A stretch of 64,000 nt of DNA from contig NC_060968.1 in assembly GCF_910589235.1 (NCBI RefSeq), positions 1,356,643-1,420,642 of the forward strand, given 5' to 3'. Source of the stretch: Vespa crabro (lineage: Eukaryota; Arthropoda; Insecta; Hymenoptera; Vespidae). Positions 10,511 to 23,099 of the stretch are shown here, one piece after another. Position numbers and translations under genes: made by a program. The first letter of the stretch is position 1, and every line of letters starts with the position of its first letter. A model generated the notes under the pieces. The model had not been told where the DNA came from. It ran no database searches and saw only the letters and a list, made by a program, of their open reading frames with translations.

Positions 10511-12329
10511 AACGTCATGCAAATTGGAAGAACAGGAAAGTGAGTGATATATTTTTTTGTTTCTTTTTTATTTTGCTTTTGTTTATTATTACTATTTTTA
10601 TTTTTTTATTTTTCTTCAATCAATAATTCTTCTCTGTGACCCACAATGAACCGAGATGAGTTATCATTTTGGATATCGTACTTGGGATCATTTTTGTTTA
10701 TCTTCGTGGAAACAGATCGATGCAATATAATCTATCGTAAGATTTTACCCTATTATTTTAGTGCTTGTAAAAAGTGAAATCAAAAATTGGTGTTGTTCGA
10801 TAGTGATCGCCGTCGGTGGTGTCGCTCCGGAAGGATTCCCGGAGATAAGCATGGAGATATGAAAAATACGTGAGTACATCCCTAGTGTTATCTATCCTAT
10901 AGATCTTACAGGCCTTAGATACCATAGAAGTAACGAGCTAGAACGAAAGTCTAGATCGTTTTCTTTACTCGGATCATTGACTTAACGAAATTTCGACTAA
11001 AATTCTTTAGATCAAAAAAATCGATCTACTTTTCAGATAGTTTGTGGTTATATCGTTCGTGCGACATTTCCAGATAGAGATTAGATTGAATCGTGTAAAT
11101 AAAAACGACATGTTTACGAATGTTTTTTTTTTAAATTATTTTCTATCAAATTAGACAACGATGTTTAAACATAACAACACTAGTATATAATTAAAATGAT
11201 ATAAGATTGAAAATTGATAAAAAAAGATATTTCAGACGAAAGTTACTTGTTCTTTTTTTTCTTTTTAAGTTAGAATACGTTGCCATTATAAAAGATATAG
11301 ATGAAAAAAAAGAAGAAAGAACGCGGTTCTAAATTGTCTTTGAAACCTTCCATTAAATAAAAAACAATAAACGCCGTAACATTTACACCATGAAATCAGA
11401 TTACTTTTGTCTGTAAAATTTTTCTTTAAACGTATAAGTTCATTCAAGATATAAGTTTGTAATGTTTTATTCTGTACACCCAGTATACTAATTGTATCGT
11501 ATCATATCGTATATATCAATGAATTACAGTACTATAACAATTAAACAAGTCTTCTTAATAAGACGATCTATAGTATATTATTATACTATATTAGTGTTAT
11601 AGTTACTATTTATTCAGTATTAAATTTTATACTATATAGTGCTGTTTCCTTACAATATTAAATTATATTTGTATTATTAAAAGATGGTGTATTTAAATAT
11701 AACATATATATATAATACAACATTAATCGATTTAATAGATAAATTGATTAATAAAATAAATTCAATTCTGATTGCATAGGCCATAAAGAATCTAATAGAA
11801 TCGCTAATGGTTAATAAACAATATAAAAATTAAAACTTAATTAATAATAATATATCTAATTTTCCTAATAATAGCAATATATTTCTAATATATATTTATA
11901 TATATAAAATAATTATTTGAGAAAAAAAATGATTAATGACAAAAAATTATACGTTTACAATCTAATTCAATTGAATTTTTAAATATAAGAGAAAGAGAAA
12001 GAAAAAGAGAAAGAGAGAGAGAGAGAAAGAGAGGGGAGGGGGAAAAGAAAAAAAAAATAAAATATAATTAATTCATACGAATTAATAATTGAATATAAGT
12101 ATAATACAATAAATAAAAAAAAAAAAAATAAACAAATACTACAAACAAAAGGAAAATACAGAGATTTAAATTCTTTGAATGATGAGAAGTATAAATGAGA
12201 AAACAGAAAAATATAAAGGATGTGGGAGTGATCGGTGAAATTTCTTCTTCGAATTGCATAAAACGAGAGTTCGATTTGATCGAGACTTTAATTCGAAAAT
12301 TATACGTTTAATCGGCAGGCGGATACAGC

Positions 12330-12331
<2 letters not shown>
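10511..12331. other. AT-rich non-coding stretch
   Basis: 10620-11060 is moderately complex (GTCGCTCCGGAAGGATTCCC near 10822). From 11100 to 12331 it is AT-rich with TATAGTA-like motifs (11560-11650) and a GA tract (11990-12035). No gene found. Confidence 0.5.
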
Positions 12332-12382
<51 letters not shown>

Positions 12383-12394
12383 ATAATAATAATT
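12332..12394. repeat. (TA)n microsatellite
   Basis: TA repeats ending in AATAAT units, with an AT-rich tail to 12460. Confidence 0.95.
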
Positions 12395-12469
12395 TTTATG
12401 TATATACACTATATAAATTATATTTATACATATATAAACTATATATATGTCATATGTATATATAGAACT

Positions 12470-13129
12470 TCTACCTTTACCGTTCCCAGCCACAGCCAGT
12501 AAATATTCATTAGATGTACTCTCTGCACCCTACCTTTCTCTCCATCTTTCATTTGCATATCACAATCAACGTCATATCATTGTCGAGTGAGCCGAGTGCA
12601 TGGCTCGATTCCAGCCGAGTACGATCTCCGATCGATTCTCTACGAAAACAAAGGACGTTGCATTGCTCGCGATTAATCGAACAGTGAATAGCTTACTTTC
12701 GATCGGAAATTTATTGAATTGGCTAATGTTTGAATTGTCAATATTTTATATTTAAATCTATGTATTTATTATCTGAACGAAAGTAATATAATTTAATACA
12801 GATGTAAGTCAACAACATTCTAGTATAATATAATGCGATACCAAATAAATGTCAATAATATAGTATAGTATTATATAATAAGAGTATAGTATAGTATAAT
12901 AATGATCTATAGTATAGTATAATAGTATATAGATATTATAATAAGTAAACAATAATATTTGTTTGGCTAATAAATAATGTAGAAATTTGTAATATAAAAT
13001 AATAGTATTGTTTATTGGCTCAGCATAGTCATGATTTATAATATTTTTTAACATAGATATACCTCGTCTAATGTTGTTGTTACTGTAAAGTTTTTCGAAA
13101 TGTTATTCTGTCATGGAAATGAAAAACGG
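12470..13129. other. Complex island then TATAGTA-repeat sequence
   Basis: 12480-12720 is mixed, with an octamer-type ATTTGCATAT (12550) and CGAGTGAGCCGAGTGCATGG. 12830-12960 holds ATAGTATAGTATAAT repeats. No coding signal. Confidence 0.4.
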
Positions 13130-13820
13130 AAAGGAAAAATGGAAATGAATTAGATCATTTTTATAATTACGAGAATCATTTATGTCATTTTAGATCATTT
13201 TAATTTAATCAATTAGAAAAAGAATTATTATTCTAATTATTTAAACAATAATTATATGATTAACAATTATATCATTCTTATGATTGACAATCATCTTGAA
13301 TAAATTATTTATATCAATTTAGATTATTCTAATTAAAATCTAATTTTTTTAGAAAGATAGATATATACGAATTATCATAATTAACACTTATATCTAATTA
13401 ATCATTTATATCATTTTAAAAAATTATTTCAATTAAAATCTAATTTTTTTAAATGTCAAACATATACGACTTAGATCATATACGACTTAGATCATTTTTA
13501 TAATTACCATTTACATTTAATTAATCATTTATATCATTTGAAAAATTATTAGATTAAAATCATTCATTATAATCAAATACTCTAGAAAGACAAATATACG
13601 ACTTACAATTAAATTATTTTCATAATTACCATTCACAAGTAATTAATCATTTGTATCGTTTTAAAAATCATTCTGATTAAAATCTGATTATTTTGAATGA
13701 GAAATATATCTATACGACTTAAATCATTTTCATAATTGTCATATACATTTAATTAAACATTAGTATCGTTTTATAAAATCATTCTGATGAAAATCTGATT
13801 CTCTCGAAAGAAGAAAAGTT
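13130..13820. repeat. 116-bp tandem repeat, about 6 decayed copies
   Basis: The motif TATACGACTTAAATCATT or a close variant recurs at 13364, 13479, 13595 and 13711, a spacing of 115, 116 and 116 bp. Each unit also carries CATAATTACCATT, then TTAATTAATCATTTATATC and AATCATTCTGATTAAAATCT. Less regular units extend leftwards to about 13130. Unit length has stayed constant while the sequence diverged. A short extra duplication (TATACGACTTAGATC) at 13463 precedes the 13479 unit. Confidence 0.8.
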
Positions 13821-13924
13821 AACTGTGTTATATCATTACTCTAATCAATCGAGACGTTATCATTATGTTAATTTCTTCTTCATTTTTTTTCTTTTTCTTC
13901 TTTTCTTTTTTTATAATTTTTTAA

Positions 13925-14126
13925 AGAGAAGAAGAAGAAGAAGAAAAAGAAGAAGGAGGAGGAGGAGGAGGAGGAGAAGAAGAAGAAGAAGAAGAAGAAG
14001 AAGAAGGAGGAGGAGGAGGAGGAGGAGAAGAAGAAGAAGAAGAAGAAGAAGAAGAAGAAGGAGGAGGAGGAGGAGGAGGAGGAGGAGAAGAAGGAGAAGA
14101 AGGAGAAGAAGAAGAAGAAGAAGAAA
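13925..14126. repeat. (GAA)n/(GGA)n polypurine tract, 202 bp
   Basis: An unbroken purine run alternates blocks of GAA and GGA (about four changes of block). It produces poly-Arg and poly-Ser/Pro shadow frames. GAA tracts of this kind are known to adopt triplex structures and to stall polymerases; the alternation of blocks suggests repeated slippage between two related units. Confidence 0.95.
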
Positions 14127-14499
14127 CCTGTTTTGTTTTCGAATTCAACGACCGAGAATGCCCCGTTAATTTACTTCAAGAAAAGAAGAAGGAGAAATGT
14201 GAGAGATTTGTAAAGCAGTGCGACGATGGAACTTCTCTCTCTCTATCTCAGAAAACTACTAAGCAGTATTTTCTGTTCGATTTGTTTTTCTTCTTTCTTC
14301 ACTGTTTTTTTATTCTTTTTTCCAAAAACGATCGGTTATCGAAGAAGTTACCTACTCGATGTCCTTTCAAGGACCAGAAAGGCAATTCTCGATAGGAGAC
14401 ATCTTTCAATGGCCAATTTTTCTTTATATATTTTTTTAATCTTTTTTTTCAAATCAGTACTCCTTTCCAGTTTTGTTATCTTCTCTCTGTCTGTCTGTT

Positions 14500-14501
14500 T
14501 T

Positions 14502-14534
<33 letters not shown>

Positions 14535-14705
14535 TACTCCCTCCTTTCTTCTTCATTCACATAATATTCCTCTTTTTCTCTTAAGCGATTAAGCGATTAA
14601 TCAAAGACGAGAATCGCGTTCAATTACTCGGCATCGAGCACCTACTCTCTCTCTCTCTCTCTCTCTCCCTCTCTCTCTCCCTATCTATCTATCTATCTAT
14701 CTCTC
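14500..14705. repeat. Two (CT)n tracts with (CTAT)n
   Basis: CT repeats fill 14500-14531 and 14646-14683, the second followed by CTAT units to 14703. A unique stretch (14575-14640) lies between them. Confidence 0.9.
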
Positions 14706-14843
14706 TTTCTCTATCTTTCTCGCACATACATATACAGTGGCTCAGAAGAGAAAGAGAGAGATTAGAGTCAAGCTCCAATTAATTATCGCGCTCGTATCGC
14801 TGTTTTTATTCGTTCGTGGCGTCTCGTCGAAACGAGACGAGAT

Positions 14844-14850
14844 GTCGTCT

Positions 14851-14881
<31 letters not shown>

Positions 14882-14889
14882 TGTCGTCA
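14844..14889. repeat. (TCG)n trinucleotide repeat
   Basis: CpG-containing TCG units with TTG variants at the end. The intact CpG run argues against strong methylation-driven decay at this spot. Confidence 0.9.
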
Positions 14890-14937
14890 GAGAAACGGTT
14901 CTCTTCACTGCTCATAACTACTCTTGCTTGTATAACC

Positions 14938-15100
14938 AGAAAGAAAGAGAGAGAGAGAGAGAGAAAAAGAGATAGATACAGAAAGAAAGAGCGAGAGCGA
15001 GAGAGAGAGAGAGAGAGAGAAACAGAGAGAGACACGCAGAGACAGAGACAGATATATATTGATAGACTGACAGTTAGAGAAAGAGAAAAAGAGATAGATA
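14938..15100. repeat. (GA)n degenerate tract
   Basis: GA and GAAA units with ACAGA/GATA interruptions. Confidence 0.9.
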
Positions 15101-16600
15101 AATAAATTATTGATATACCTATCTACCGGGTGAAATATTTAATTTACATTTTTAATAACTTTTGTGTATTATTAATTATTATGAAGAAAAAAGAAAATAT
15201 AAAAAAGGTAAAATAAAAATTGAATTGTAAGATCGATAAAATGGTAGATGATTAAATTGACAAAGAAACGAAATGACAGTCAGAGAAAAATGGAAGATGG
15301 AGGAAATAATAATCAACAAACTGGTAAATGAACAAAAATAAGCAAATAGAACAAAGTGACAAATCGAAAAAAATAGCAAGACCGACAAAATGGTCTATTT
15401 GTCATTTTGCAGAAAAATGAAACGGAAAATAGATAAATTGTTAGTTTTGGGTAATAAACGGACGATTATTTAACAATGCAGTAATTAAACTTCGATTTAT
15501 TAGAATGTTCGTTATTATAAAACTGATTCCTTGCATGGCTATGAGACATGAAACAGAATATATATTTAAATATATATACATATACGTATTTGTGTAATAT
15601 GTTGCAATTTGAGATTATATTGTATAAATAAAATTAACGAAAGAAAGAAACATAGCACAATTCAAAAGAAAAGGAAATACACTACATCATTCATACAAAT
15701 TTAGCAACAAAATTTAATTGAATATCATTTTTTTTGAAAATATCAAAATACAAACGAAATGGCAGAGAATTAACAAGCAGATAAAAAAATAACAAATAAA
15801 AATAAAATGTCAGGAAACAAAATGGTTGAGAGAGAAGATAGCAGATCGACAAAATGGCAGAGACATAAAATAAAAAGGAAACAAAATGATAGAGAAAGAA
15901 ATATTTACTAATTTTTTTCACCCTGAAGTCTTAAGTTTATTTGAATTCGTTCAATTTGATAACATTTTTTAATATGTAATATGAACTAAGAAAAGAATTT
16001 TTGTTCTCTTTGTTGATCCTCCTAATTGGCTGGAGCGGAGTTTGATGAAGGAACAATGGTTCGAGTTCCACTCTTGATAACTTGCCAATGAGAATTTTGG
16101 AACGAGAATCACGTAATGATTCAGTTACGAGCTTATCGTCCCGAAGTTGATTAATAATTAGCTTTCGATACGTTTTAGATTCGTACGAGTTGATATTCCT
16201 TGCAATTTTATTATAAGACGAAAGTTCGACTTCTTCTTATTTTTTTCTTCGTTTCTTTTCTTTTTTAATTTTTGTTTTCTAAGTTTATTTTAAACAATAA
16301 CATCTAATAATTATTAGATATACATACTGTCTTTTTTTAACTACATAACATTTATATTATAATCGAAATTTAAGATCTGTTCTGTGTCACACGTTTATAA
16401 GTATTTATAACGTTAATTAACATTTGCATATATATAACAATATTTAATATTTATAGTTTATTATAGATATATCCGACATATACACATACACATATATATA
16501 TACATATATATATATATGTATATATAATATATTTTTAATACATAATTTAATTTATTCCTTTTTTGTATTATGCTCAACATTTCTTTTAAATCATAATAAT
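15101..16600. other. AT-rich stretch with one mixed segment
   Basis: 15180-15460 and 15740-15900 share an AGACAAAATGGCAGA-like motif several times (for example 15380, 15757, 15850), suggesting an old degenerate repeat. 16010-16200 is a mixed island containing AACAATGG and TGATTAATAATTAGC, which resemble Sox and homeodomain sites. No gene found. Confidence 0.45.
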
Positions 16601-16609
16601 AACAACGAC

Positions 16610-16645
16610 AACAATAATAACAACAACAACAACAACAACAACAAC

Positions 16646-16708
<63 letters not shown>
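16610..16708. repeat. Compound (AAC)n(AAT)n microsatellite
   Basis: AAC units to about 16645 are followed by pure AAT units to 16708. Confidence 0.95.
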
Positions 16709-16710
<2 letters not shown>

Positions 16711-16892
16711 TTATATAACAATAATCATGGTTCACATTTTTTCAAATCTCTAATCTATAAAATTTCTAAATTATGTTCTACTTTAATTCAATAGAATAGA
16801 ACGATAGCTTAATAGCATTGTATACGTTTAATAAGTTCCATTCACCAGACGTTTATTTAGTTAGGTATACGCGAAACTTTACGACGATATTA

Positions 16893-16893
<1 letters not shown>

Positions 16894-16970
<77 letters not shown>
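16894..16970. repeat. (CT)n(AT)n compound repeat
   Basis: CT run to 16916, then a pure 54-bp AT run. Confidence 0.95.
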
Positions 16971-16975
<5 letters not shown>

Positions 16976-17258
16976 TTACTTTCTTAAGAAAAGACCGGAT
17001 AAACATGACGACCATGTTGGAGGGAGAGTTAACGAGCATGAATTTTCTCAACATTATCAGCACAGATTATGCGGCTCGTGAAATGGAGGCCGCCCTTTAA
17101 TCGGGCTTATCGACAAATTCTTTGAATTTCCAAGTGGTTCGGTTCAATACGACGACGTAAATGTTTTAAGACAATACGAGAAGCTTGATATCAAGACGAT
17201 GTCGTAGACTTCGTGGAAGTAGCGTCGGAAGAAGAACTCTAAAGCAAGATAACAAAGA

Positions 17259-17297
17259 AAGAGAGGGAGAGAGAGAGAGAGATAAAAAGAGAGAGAG

Positions 17298-17369
<72 letters not shown>

Positions 17370-17458
17370 AGAGATAGAGATAGAGAGAGAGATAAAGAGA
17401 GAGAGAGAGAGAGAGAGAGATAAAGAGAGAGAGGGAGAGAGAGAGAGAGAGAGAGAGT
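17259..17458. repeat. (GA)n tract, about 200 bp
   Basis: GA repeats with GATA and AAAG interruptions. The sequence on its left (17000-17250) is unique and GC-richer. Confidence 0.95.
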
Positions 17459-17844
17459 GCAAGAGAACATTCAAATTCTCGTTGAAAAAAATTTTATATT
17501 ATGTTAAATTACATTATTTCTGAATAAGGATTGCGATCATGCGAAATTACGGTTTTCTTTTTATTTTCTTTTATTTTTGAGACTAGAGTTTCATAGCAAA
17601 GTTATATTCGTAAAAATTAAGTAGATCAAATGCTTAGATTCGAATTACGTAAATTTAAGTTTAAGACCGACAACAGTTCGTTCTTTTTTTTTTTTTTTTT
17701 TTTTTTTAATACAATCGATTCTATCTCTGATTACTTATGGTTAAATTTTGTATTTTTTTTTATCTCAGACGAAACAAAATAGACAAAATTTCGTTTAGAA
17801 ATCTTAGAAACGTAGATTTTTTAGATATATTTACAAATGAGAAG

Positions 17845-17848
<4 letters not shown>

Positions 17849-17895
<47 letters not shown>
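17849..17895. repeat. (TA)n microsatellite
   Basis: A pure 47-bp TA run. A 24-bp poly-T lies upstream at 17684-17707. Confidence 0.95.
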
Positions 17896-17899
<4 letters not shown>

Positions 17900-19167
17900 C
17901 AATTTTTTTTCGGTGTCCAATTTTATCAGCACATAAGAAAATATTAATAAACTATTAATTTTATTTAATTAGCTAACATATTTTCTTATTTTTTACTCGT
18001 AAAATATGTTTGATGAAGTTTTACGAAAAGAAAAAAAAACGAAGAATTGTGACACATCAGGTATACTCATATAGATATATCCTATGTAAAAGTTTTTTCG
18101 TTTAACAATTTAACGTAGAAATAGATATTGTTTAGTAACGTCAAACGTTAGACCGTTTGTCGATCTAACGGTCGGAGTTGTTTATCCTTTATAGGAGGAT
18201 CCTTTAACGTCGTACGCTTTTATTTCATCCTCGTTTCTATAGTTCTATCCTATTATCGGATAGACGAGAGACAAGCGTCCTACGATTTTCCAGGATGAAA
18301 CATCCGTCTGAGTTGTCGTGATCGTTGTTCTCGTAAAAACGTAGAGCCCCGCTCGTATTCCATTGAGGTGTCAAGCTTCACCAGTGATAAACGTCCGTTC
18401 GAATCGTCGATTGGAAACATTGCCGGGGCTTCCAGCTATCCTTTCTACAGGTGCTCCCTTTTGACTTTTGACACCCGCTAGAAACTTCGTTTCTTCTCCT
18501 TCAAAGAAACGGACACTCGTTAGCGCGACCTTCTCGCACTGTCATTCTTCTCTTATCCTTTTTTATCTTTCTCTTATCCTTTTTTTCCTCTCTCCATCTC
18601 TTTCATTTTTACAAATATCATTTTTGATTCTTGATACTTTTGACATATGAGCTTTGACTTTTGACGCGAATTCGATCGAGTGAAAAAACGTATACCTGTA
18701 ACTTCTTGTTAACGTTTTTCTTCAACATATATATATATATATATGCGTGCGCGCGCATATATGTGTGTATAATAACTTTATGATAATTTTTATTTATGCT
18801 AATTTTACGTCAATTTTTATTTATTTTTCATTTAAGTCTACTTTTTTCTTTACACATCAATTTTTCTTTATATTTTTCTTTTTATTTTTGTTTATGTTAA
18901 TATTATGTCAATTTTTATTTTATTTTATTTATTTTTGTTTAAATATATATTAAGATCAAAAAGATTCGTAATTTTTGTGTAAAATTACATTTCTTTTTTT
19001 CGTTTTCTTAAACTCTAACATTATCTATTGATTATTTAATGTAACATCTAATTTTGTATACAACTATAGAAAGTAATATATTCTTTAAATTATAAAATTA
19101 TTAATGGCTTAATTTTGTTCTTGTATTCTTAGCTGAAATTTTTTTTTTTTATTTATTTATTTATTCA

Positions 19168-19192
19168 TACCTGTATCGTTGATACAGGTATA
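19168..19192. other. Hairpin, 11-bp perfect stem, 3-nt loop
   Basis: ATACCTGTATC, loop GTT, GATACAGGTAT. The stem is perfect. No associated gene is seen. Confidence 0.85.
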
Positions 19193-19498
19193 GGCATAGG
19201 TAGTATATATAAATGTGTAAGTTTTGGAGTTTCTGTTTTTAAATGAAGTTTTTTATTTTTTTTTTTATTTTCATTATACTTTTGTTTTGTATATCGTTGC
19301 TTTCTGGTGCTCGCAAGGAGGCGACAGTAACGACCAACTGTATCGGCCAAAGCCGTGCAGAGAAGGCAAGAAGATAATTAAAATTCGTTGTTATCCGGCT
19401 AATGTTTAATTCAGTATGTTTATTTTAAACGTGCGAGACACATATGCATAATGCCGACGCGGTACGCTTTACCATGGTTAATGAGTGCGGATGAATTT

Positions 19499-19572
19499 AG
19501 AGAGAGGGGGAGAGAGAGAGAGAGAGAGAGATGGAGAGAGAAAGTGAGTGGAAGAGAGAGGAAGAGAGAGAG
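19499..19572. repeat. (GA)n microsatellite
   Basis: GA repeats with GGGG and GTGAGTGG interruptions. Confidence 0.9.
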
Positions 19573-20006
19573 ACGAGTTAGTAATTCTTAAAAACGTTTT
19601 GATAACTCGAAGGGCCAATTTATTTTTATAAAGTTTCAAAATTATTGTCATAAAAGTATGATGTATCTATCTAATTTAAAAAATAAAAAAAAAAATGTAG
19701 ATAAAATTTCTAACTAAAATTTCTAAGTTGAAGGTTCATAGTGAATTTATTTTTTTAAATATATTCAGCGTAAATTCATCAATCAAATTCAATAAGTAAA
19801 GAAATATTCTTCATTGTTATAAGAAGTATAAAAAAAAATCTGTTTTATGAATTTTTCGATTTGCATTTATTTTTTCCAAACATTTTTTACGTTGTCGAAT
19901 TAAAACTCAGTAACTCAGTTGGCGTTACTAAAATAACTAAAATTTTGTATTTTATTTCTTCTAAAATTTAAATGTATCAGTAATCTAATTGTCCGCAATA
20001 ATTAAC

Positions 20007-20086
<80 letters not shown>

Positions 20087-20103
20087 ATTATTATTATTAT
20101 TTT
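20007..20103. repeat. (TTA)n microsatellite
   Basis: Two long TTA runs are separated by a phase slip at about 20034, with a second interruption near 20085. Confidence 0.95.
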
Positions 20104-21391
20104 CTTATTATCTTATTTTCCTTTAATTCTCAAAGCGTAATTAAACAATATATCGACGTTTCTAAAGTGACTAAAATGATTTTATTTAATAAATTAATTC
20201 GAATTATAATTAAAAAATATATTTGCAATATAGTTGATGATATATATTCGTAATATATCTATATAAGATATATTTATAAATAAATATGTATTATAAATAT
20301 ATTAATATTTTTTTTTTAAATCTAAATAAAATCCTGTAATCCATAGTAATAATAATTACTATAGTATTTATATATAATAATAGTAATAATAATAACAACT
20401 CAATAACTACAACAACAACAATAACAATAATAATAATATACATAAATAATATAATATATACATATCCATTATATCTATTACATATCTATTATATTATATT
20501 ATTTATATACATTATTATTATTATATATTAATACTACTAATAATAATTATTATTATTTATATTATCTATCATTATTGTTATTCAGTTCTCGAAGTGAAAC
20601 TTATTGTTAGCAATGGTGTCGGCGTAAGTTAAAGCTAGTAAAATAGACGTATTTTATTCGATTGGATAAATTCGAAGGAGAACTCGTAGAATGGTCGAGA
20701 AGAGGACGGTTTCGTGGATAGCCTCGGATTTCCACGTACACAAGAGACAATAAATTCGTCGCGTTGGAATACTTACGTCGGCACGTATTCAAGCGATTTT
20801 CTCGGCTCTCTTCTCCCTTATGGTCCCCATGCAAAAACGAGCGGAGCCTGTAGGAGAAACGATAGAATCGTTTTCTTCCGTCGATTTACGATCTTTCCGT
20901 GGCGTTACGTCTCTTCGATCCTTCTTTCTCTCTCTCTCTTTCTTTCTCTTCTGTTATGCCAAACCGGCCCTTAAGCGGATCAGTCTTTCAGTCCTTCTTC
21001 TAAGAGTGAAATCCAAGACGTTTTATGGTACGAACCATCGACTCCTAACGAGACTTCGAAACGTCTTAAGGTATCTTCTTCTTCTGTTTCTTCATTTTCT
21101 TCTTTTTCTTCTTATTCCTTATTCTTCATCTATTCACGGGGTGTATAAGGTTATTATTCCCCAAAGCTTTTCATCTAATCCTCTTTCAATTTCTTTCTTT
21201 CTTCGATTTAACCTTTGCTCGTTAGGTCGACTTGCGATTACTTAGATTTCAAATTTTTGAGGACACTTATTCAAGTATCCATCACGATCATCATCATCTT
21301 TATTAGAGTAGATAAAAACATTTTGAAACGTTTTGCTTTAAGTTATGAGTGAAGTGTGAAATAAAGAGAAAGCAAGAGAAAGAGTGAGAGA

Positions 21392-21447
<56 letters not shown>
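21392..21447. repeat. (GA)n microsatellite
   Basis: A nearly pure 56-bp GA run. A C-run and CT tract (21532-21570) lie 85 bp downstream in inverse sense. Confidence 0.95.
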
Positions 21448-21450
<3 letters not shown>

Positions 21451-22128
21451 AAAAGAGAGAAAAGAAGAGAGGTAACATTACTTTTTATGGTACTCATTGT
21501 ATACTAATAGAATAATCGATGTTATTTCTTCCTCCCCCCCCCTCTCTCTCTTTCTCTCTTTTTTTTCCTTTTCTTTTCTAATATCGAGAAAAGTTTGAAT
21601 AGGATTGAATTGAGAAAAAAAAACGATGTTACCTTTTCGTTATATCCAGAAGAATTCTTAATGGATCTCGAGATCATCTTAATAACCCCCCCTACTTAAC
21701 CGCTTATCTTTATAGCCTCTGACAAAATTCGCGGCTATGGAAAAGCGTAAAAAGCTTTTTTTTCATATTCTTTTTTCCTTCCGTTTGTTCTTTTTTCTTT
21801 TTTCCTTTTTCTTTTCTTTTATTTCTCGAAATAAAATGACCCACGTTGATTTTCTTATCCGTAAGACTTTTCTTATCGTAAAAACACATCTGCCGGTATA
21901 TTACTTTTCAACTGACCGAACGAAATAAACAAAAAAAAAAAGAAAAAAGAAAAAAACAAAGAAAAAGACAAGAATGAAAAGGATCATTTTGATGGTTCAA
22001 CAAAAATAATTTAATTTCTGTCAGTTTTATTTTTAATCACCCGGTATATATTCGTAAGTAGCCTCTCGGTAGTACTATACAATACATGTACAATCGTCTC
22101 TATAGATGAGTACGGTATTCAGAAGTAC

Positions 22129-22150
22129 GTACCTATATATATATAGGTAC
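22129..22150. other. Perfect 22-bp palindrome
   Basis: GTACCTATATA followed by its exact reverse complement TATATAGGTAC, next to a TA run. Confidence 0.9.
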
Positions 22151-22157
22151 CCATTTG

Positions 22158-22190
<33 letters not shown>
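22151..22190. repeat. (TA)n microsatellite
   Basis: A TA run directly after the palindrome at 22129-22150. Confidence 0.9.
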
Positions 22191-22475
22191 GTATTACCTT
22201 CAGTTCTTTCTTTATTCTAACATGTTAGTACTACTGTACTTATGTATAAAAGAAAATGCCGATAGATTCACAGAAGATTACGTGTGTAAAAGGACTCCTT
22301 GTGAAGAGTTGGTCCGCGAACTCGCGATCAGTACACCCGTTACATTCTAAATACTTGTAAGCATGCCATATTACCTGGGCAAGTTCAAACTGTATTACAA
22401 TACAATAGGTCCAAGCGGTGAGCCCTTTCTATGTTAACCTTGTTTCTTCTTTACCATACCATTGATAAGCTATAT

Positions 22476-23099
22476 AGGGTGTTCCTTATTTTATTAGATA
22501 CTAAGGGATATTTATTTTATTATTTAATTTATCTGAATAAATTGTAATTAAATCATATAAAAAGAATTATAATGATACTTTTGTTAGTTTATTAAATTGT
22601 TACGATATATAAAGGTTTTAAATTTTATATTATTGATTGTATTACGTACGTTTGATATTTCATCTTATTAGAATAATGATATCATTAATAAATTAATTTT
22701 ATTTTATTATATAATATATAATATATATAATAACGAATCATATGAAATGAATGATAGCTTATTAATACTTCGATGTTCTTTATTGCTTATTGTTAATCAT
22801 TAAAGGTTTTTACATTTATATTTTTTACTTTTATTTATTTAGTTTCTTTTTTTTTATTATAAAAATTTACACTTAAGTGAATTAATACTTGTCAAGTTAA
22901 TGGGTCGATCATATTTAGAATTTTTTTTATATTTAGCATTTCTTTCAGTTAATATTCTTCATTTAATTTTAAATATATCTAATTCTATATAAAAATATTC
23001 TAATCTCATAAAGTATGATAAATTGTATCGATCGAAAATAATTTTTGTACCATTTTTTCATCTCTTTTTGTTTCTTTTTTTTTTTAAGGACACTCTGCA
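22476..23099. mobile_element. Possible mariner-type element, weak ends
   Basis: The left end reads TAGGGTGTTCCTTA. The right end, in reverse complement, reads CAGAGTGTCCTTA. The pattern GGGTGTCC is common at ends of insect mariner copies, and the spacing (about 625 bp) is plausible for a deleted copy. Only about 13 bp align, with one gap. The interior is plain AT-rich sequence with no coding trace. Chance similarity is possible. Confidence 0.25.

Larger units (their letters stand above)
17000..19498. other. Non-coding sequence with a complex island at 18.12-18.55 kb
   Basis: 18120-18550 is unique and CpG-bearing (AACGTCAAACGTTAGACCGT, GATTGGAAACATTGCCGGGG) and is a candidate regulatory block. 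17470-18110 and 18560-19160 are AT/T-rich. 19160-19450 is mixed, with the hairpin at 19168. Confidence 0.4.
19573..22475. other. AT-rich sequence, complex island, GA tract, mixed sequence
   Basis: 19600-20580 is AT-rich with TTA and AAC/AAT repeats. 20600-21080 is a mixed, CpG-bearing island. 21080-21540 is CT-rich then GA-rich. 21540-22475 mixes T-rich runs with unique sequence. Frames of 75-141 codons around 20.6-21.2 kb end in CT-repeat peptides and are not credible genes. Confidence 0.45.

Noticed and set aside
10243..10626. Frame with a long poly-Ile run and reverse poly-Asn run
   Set aside because: Product of the TTA microsatellite.
13825..14169. Open frame with about 80 consecutive basic residues (poly-Arg) and its poly-Ser/Pro counterpart
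   Set aside because: Direct translation of the GAA/GGA tract; no independent coding signal.
16057..16078. GGTTCGAGTTCC, a tRNA B-box-like sequence
   Set aside because: The flanking bases cannot form a T-arm stem, and no A-box, anticodon arm or acceptor stem fits.
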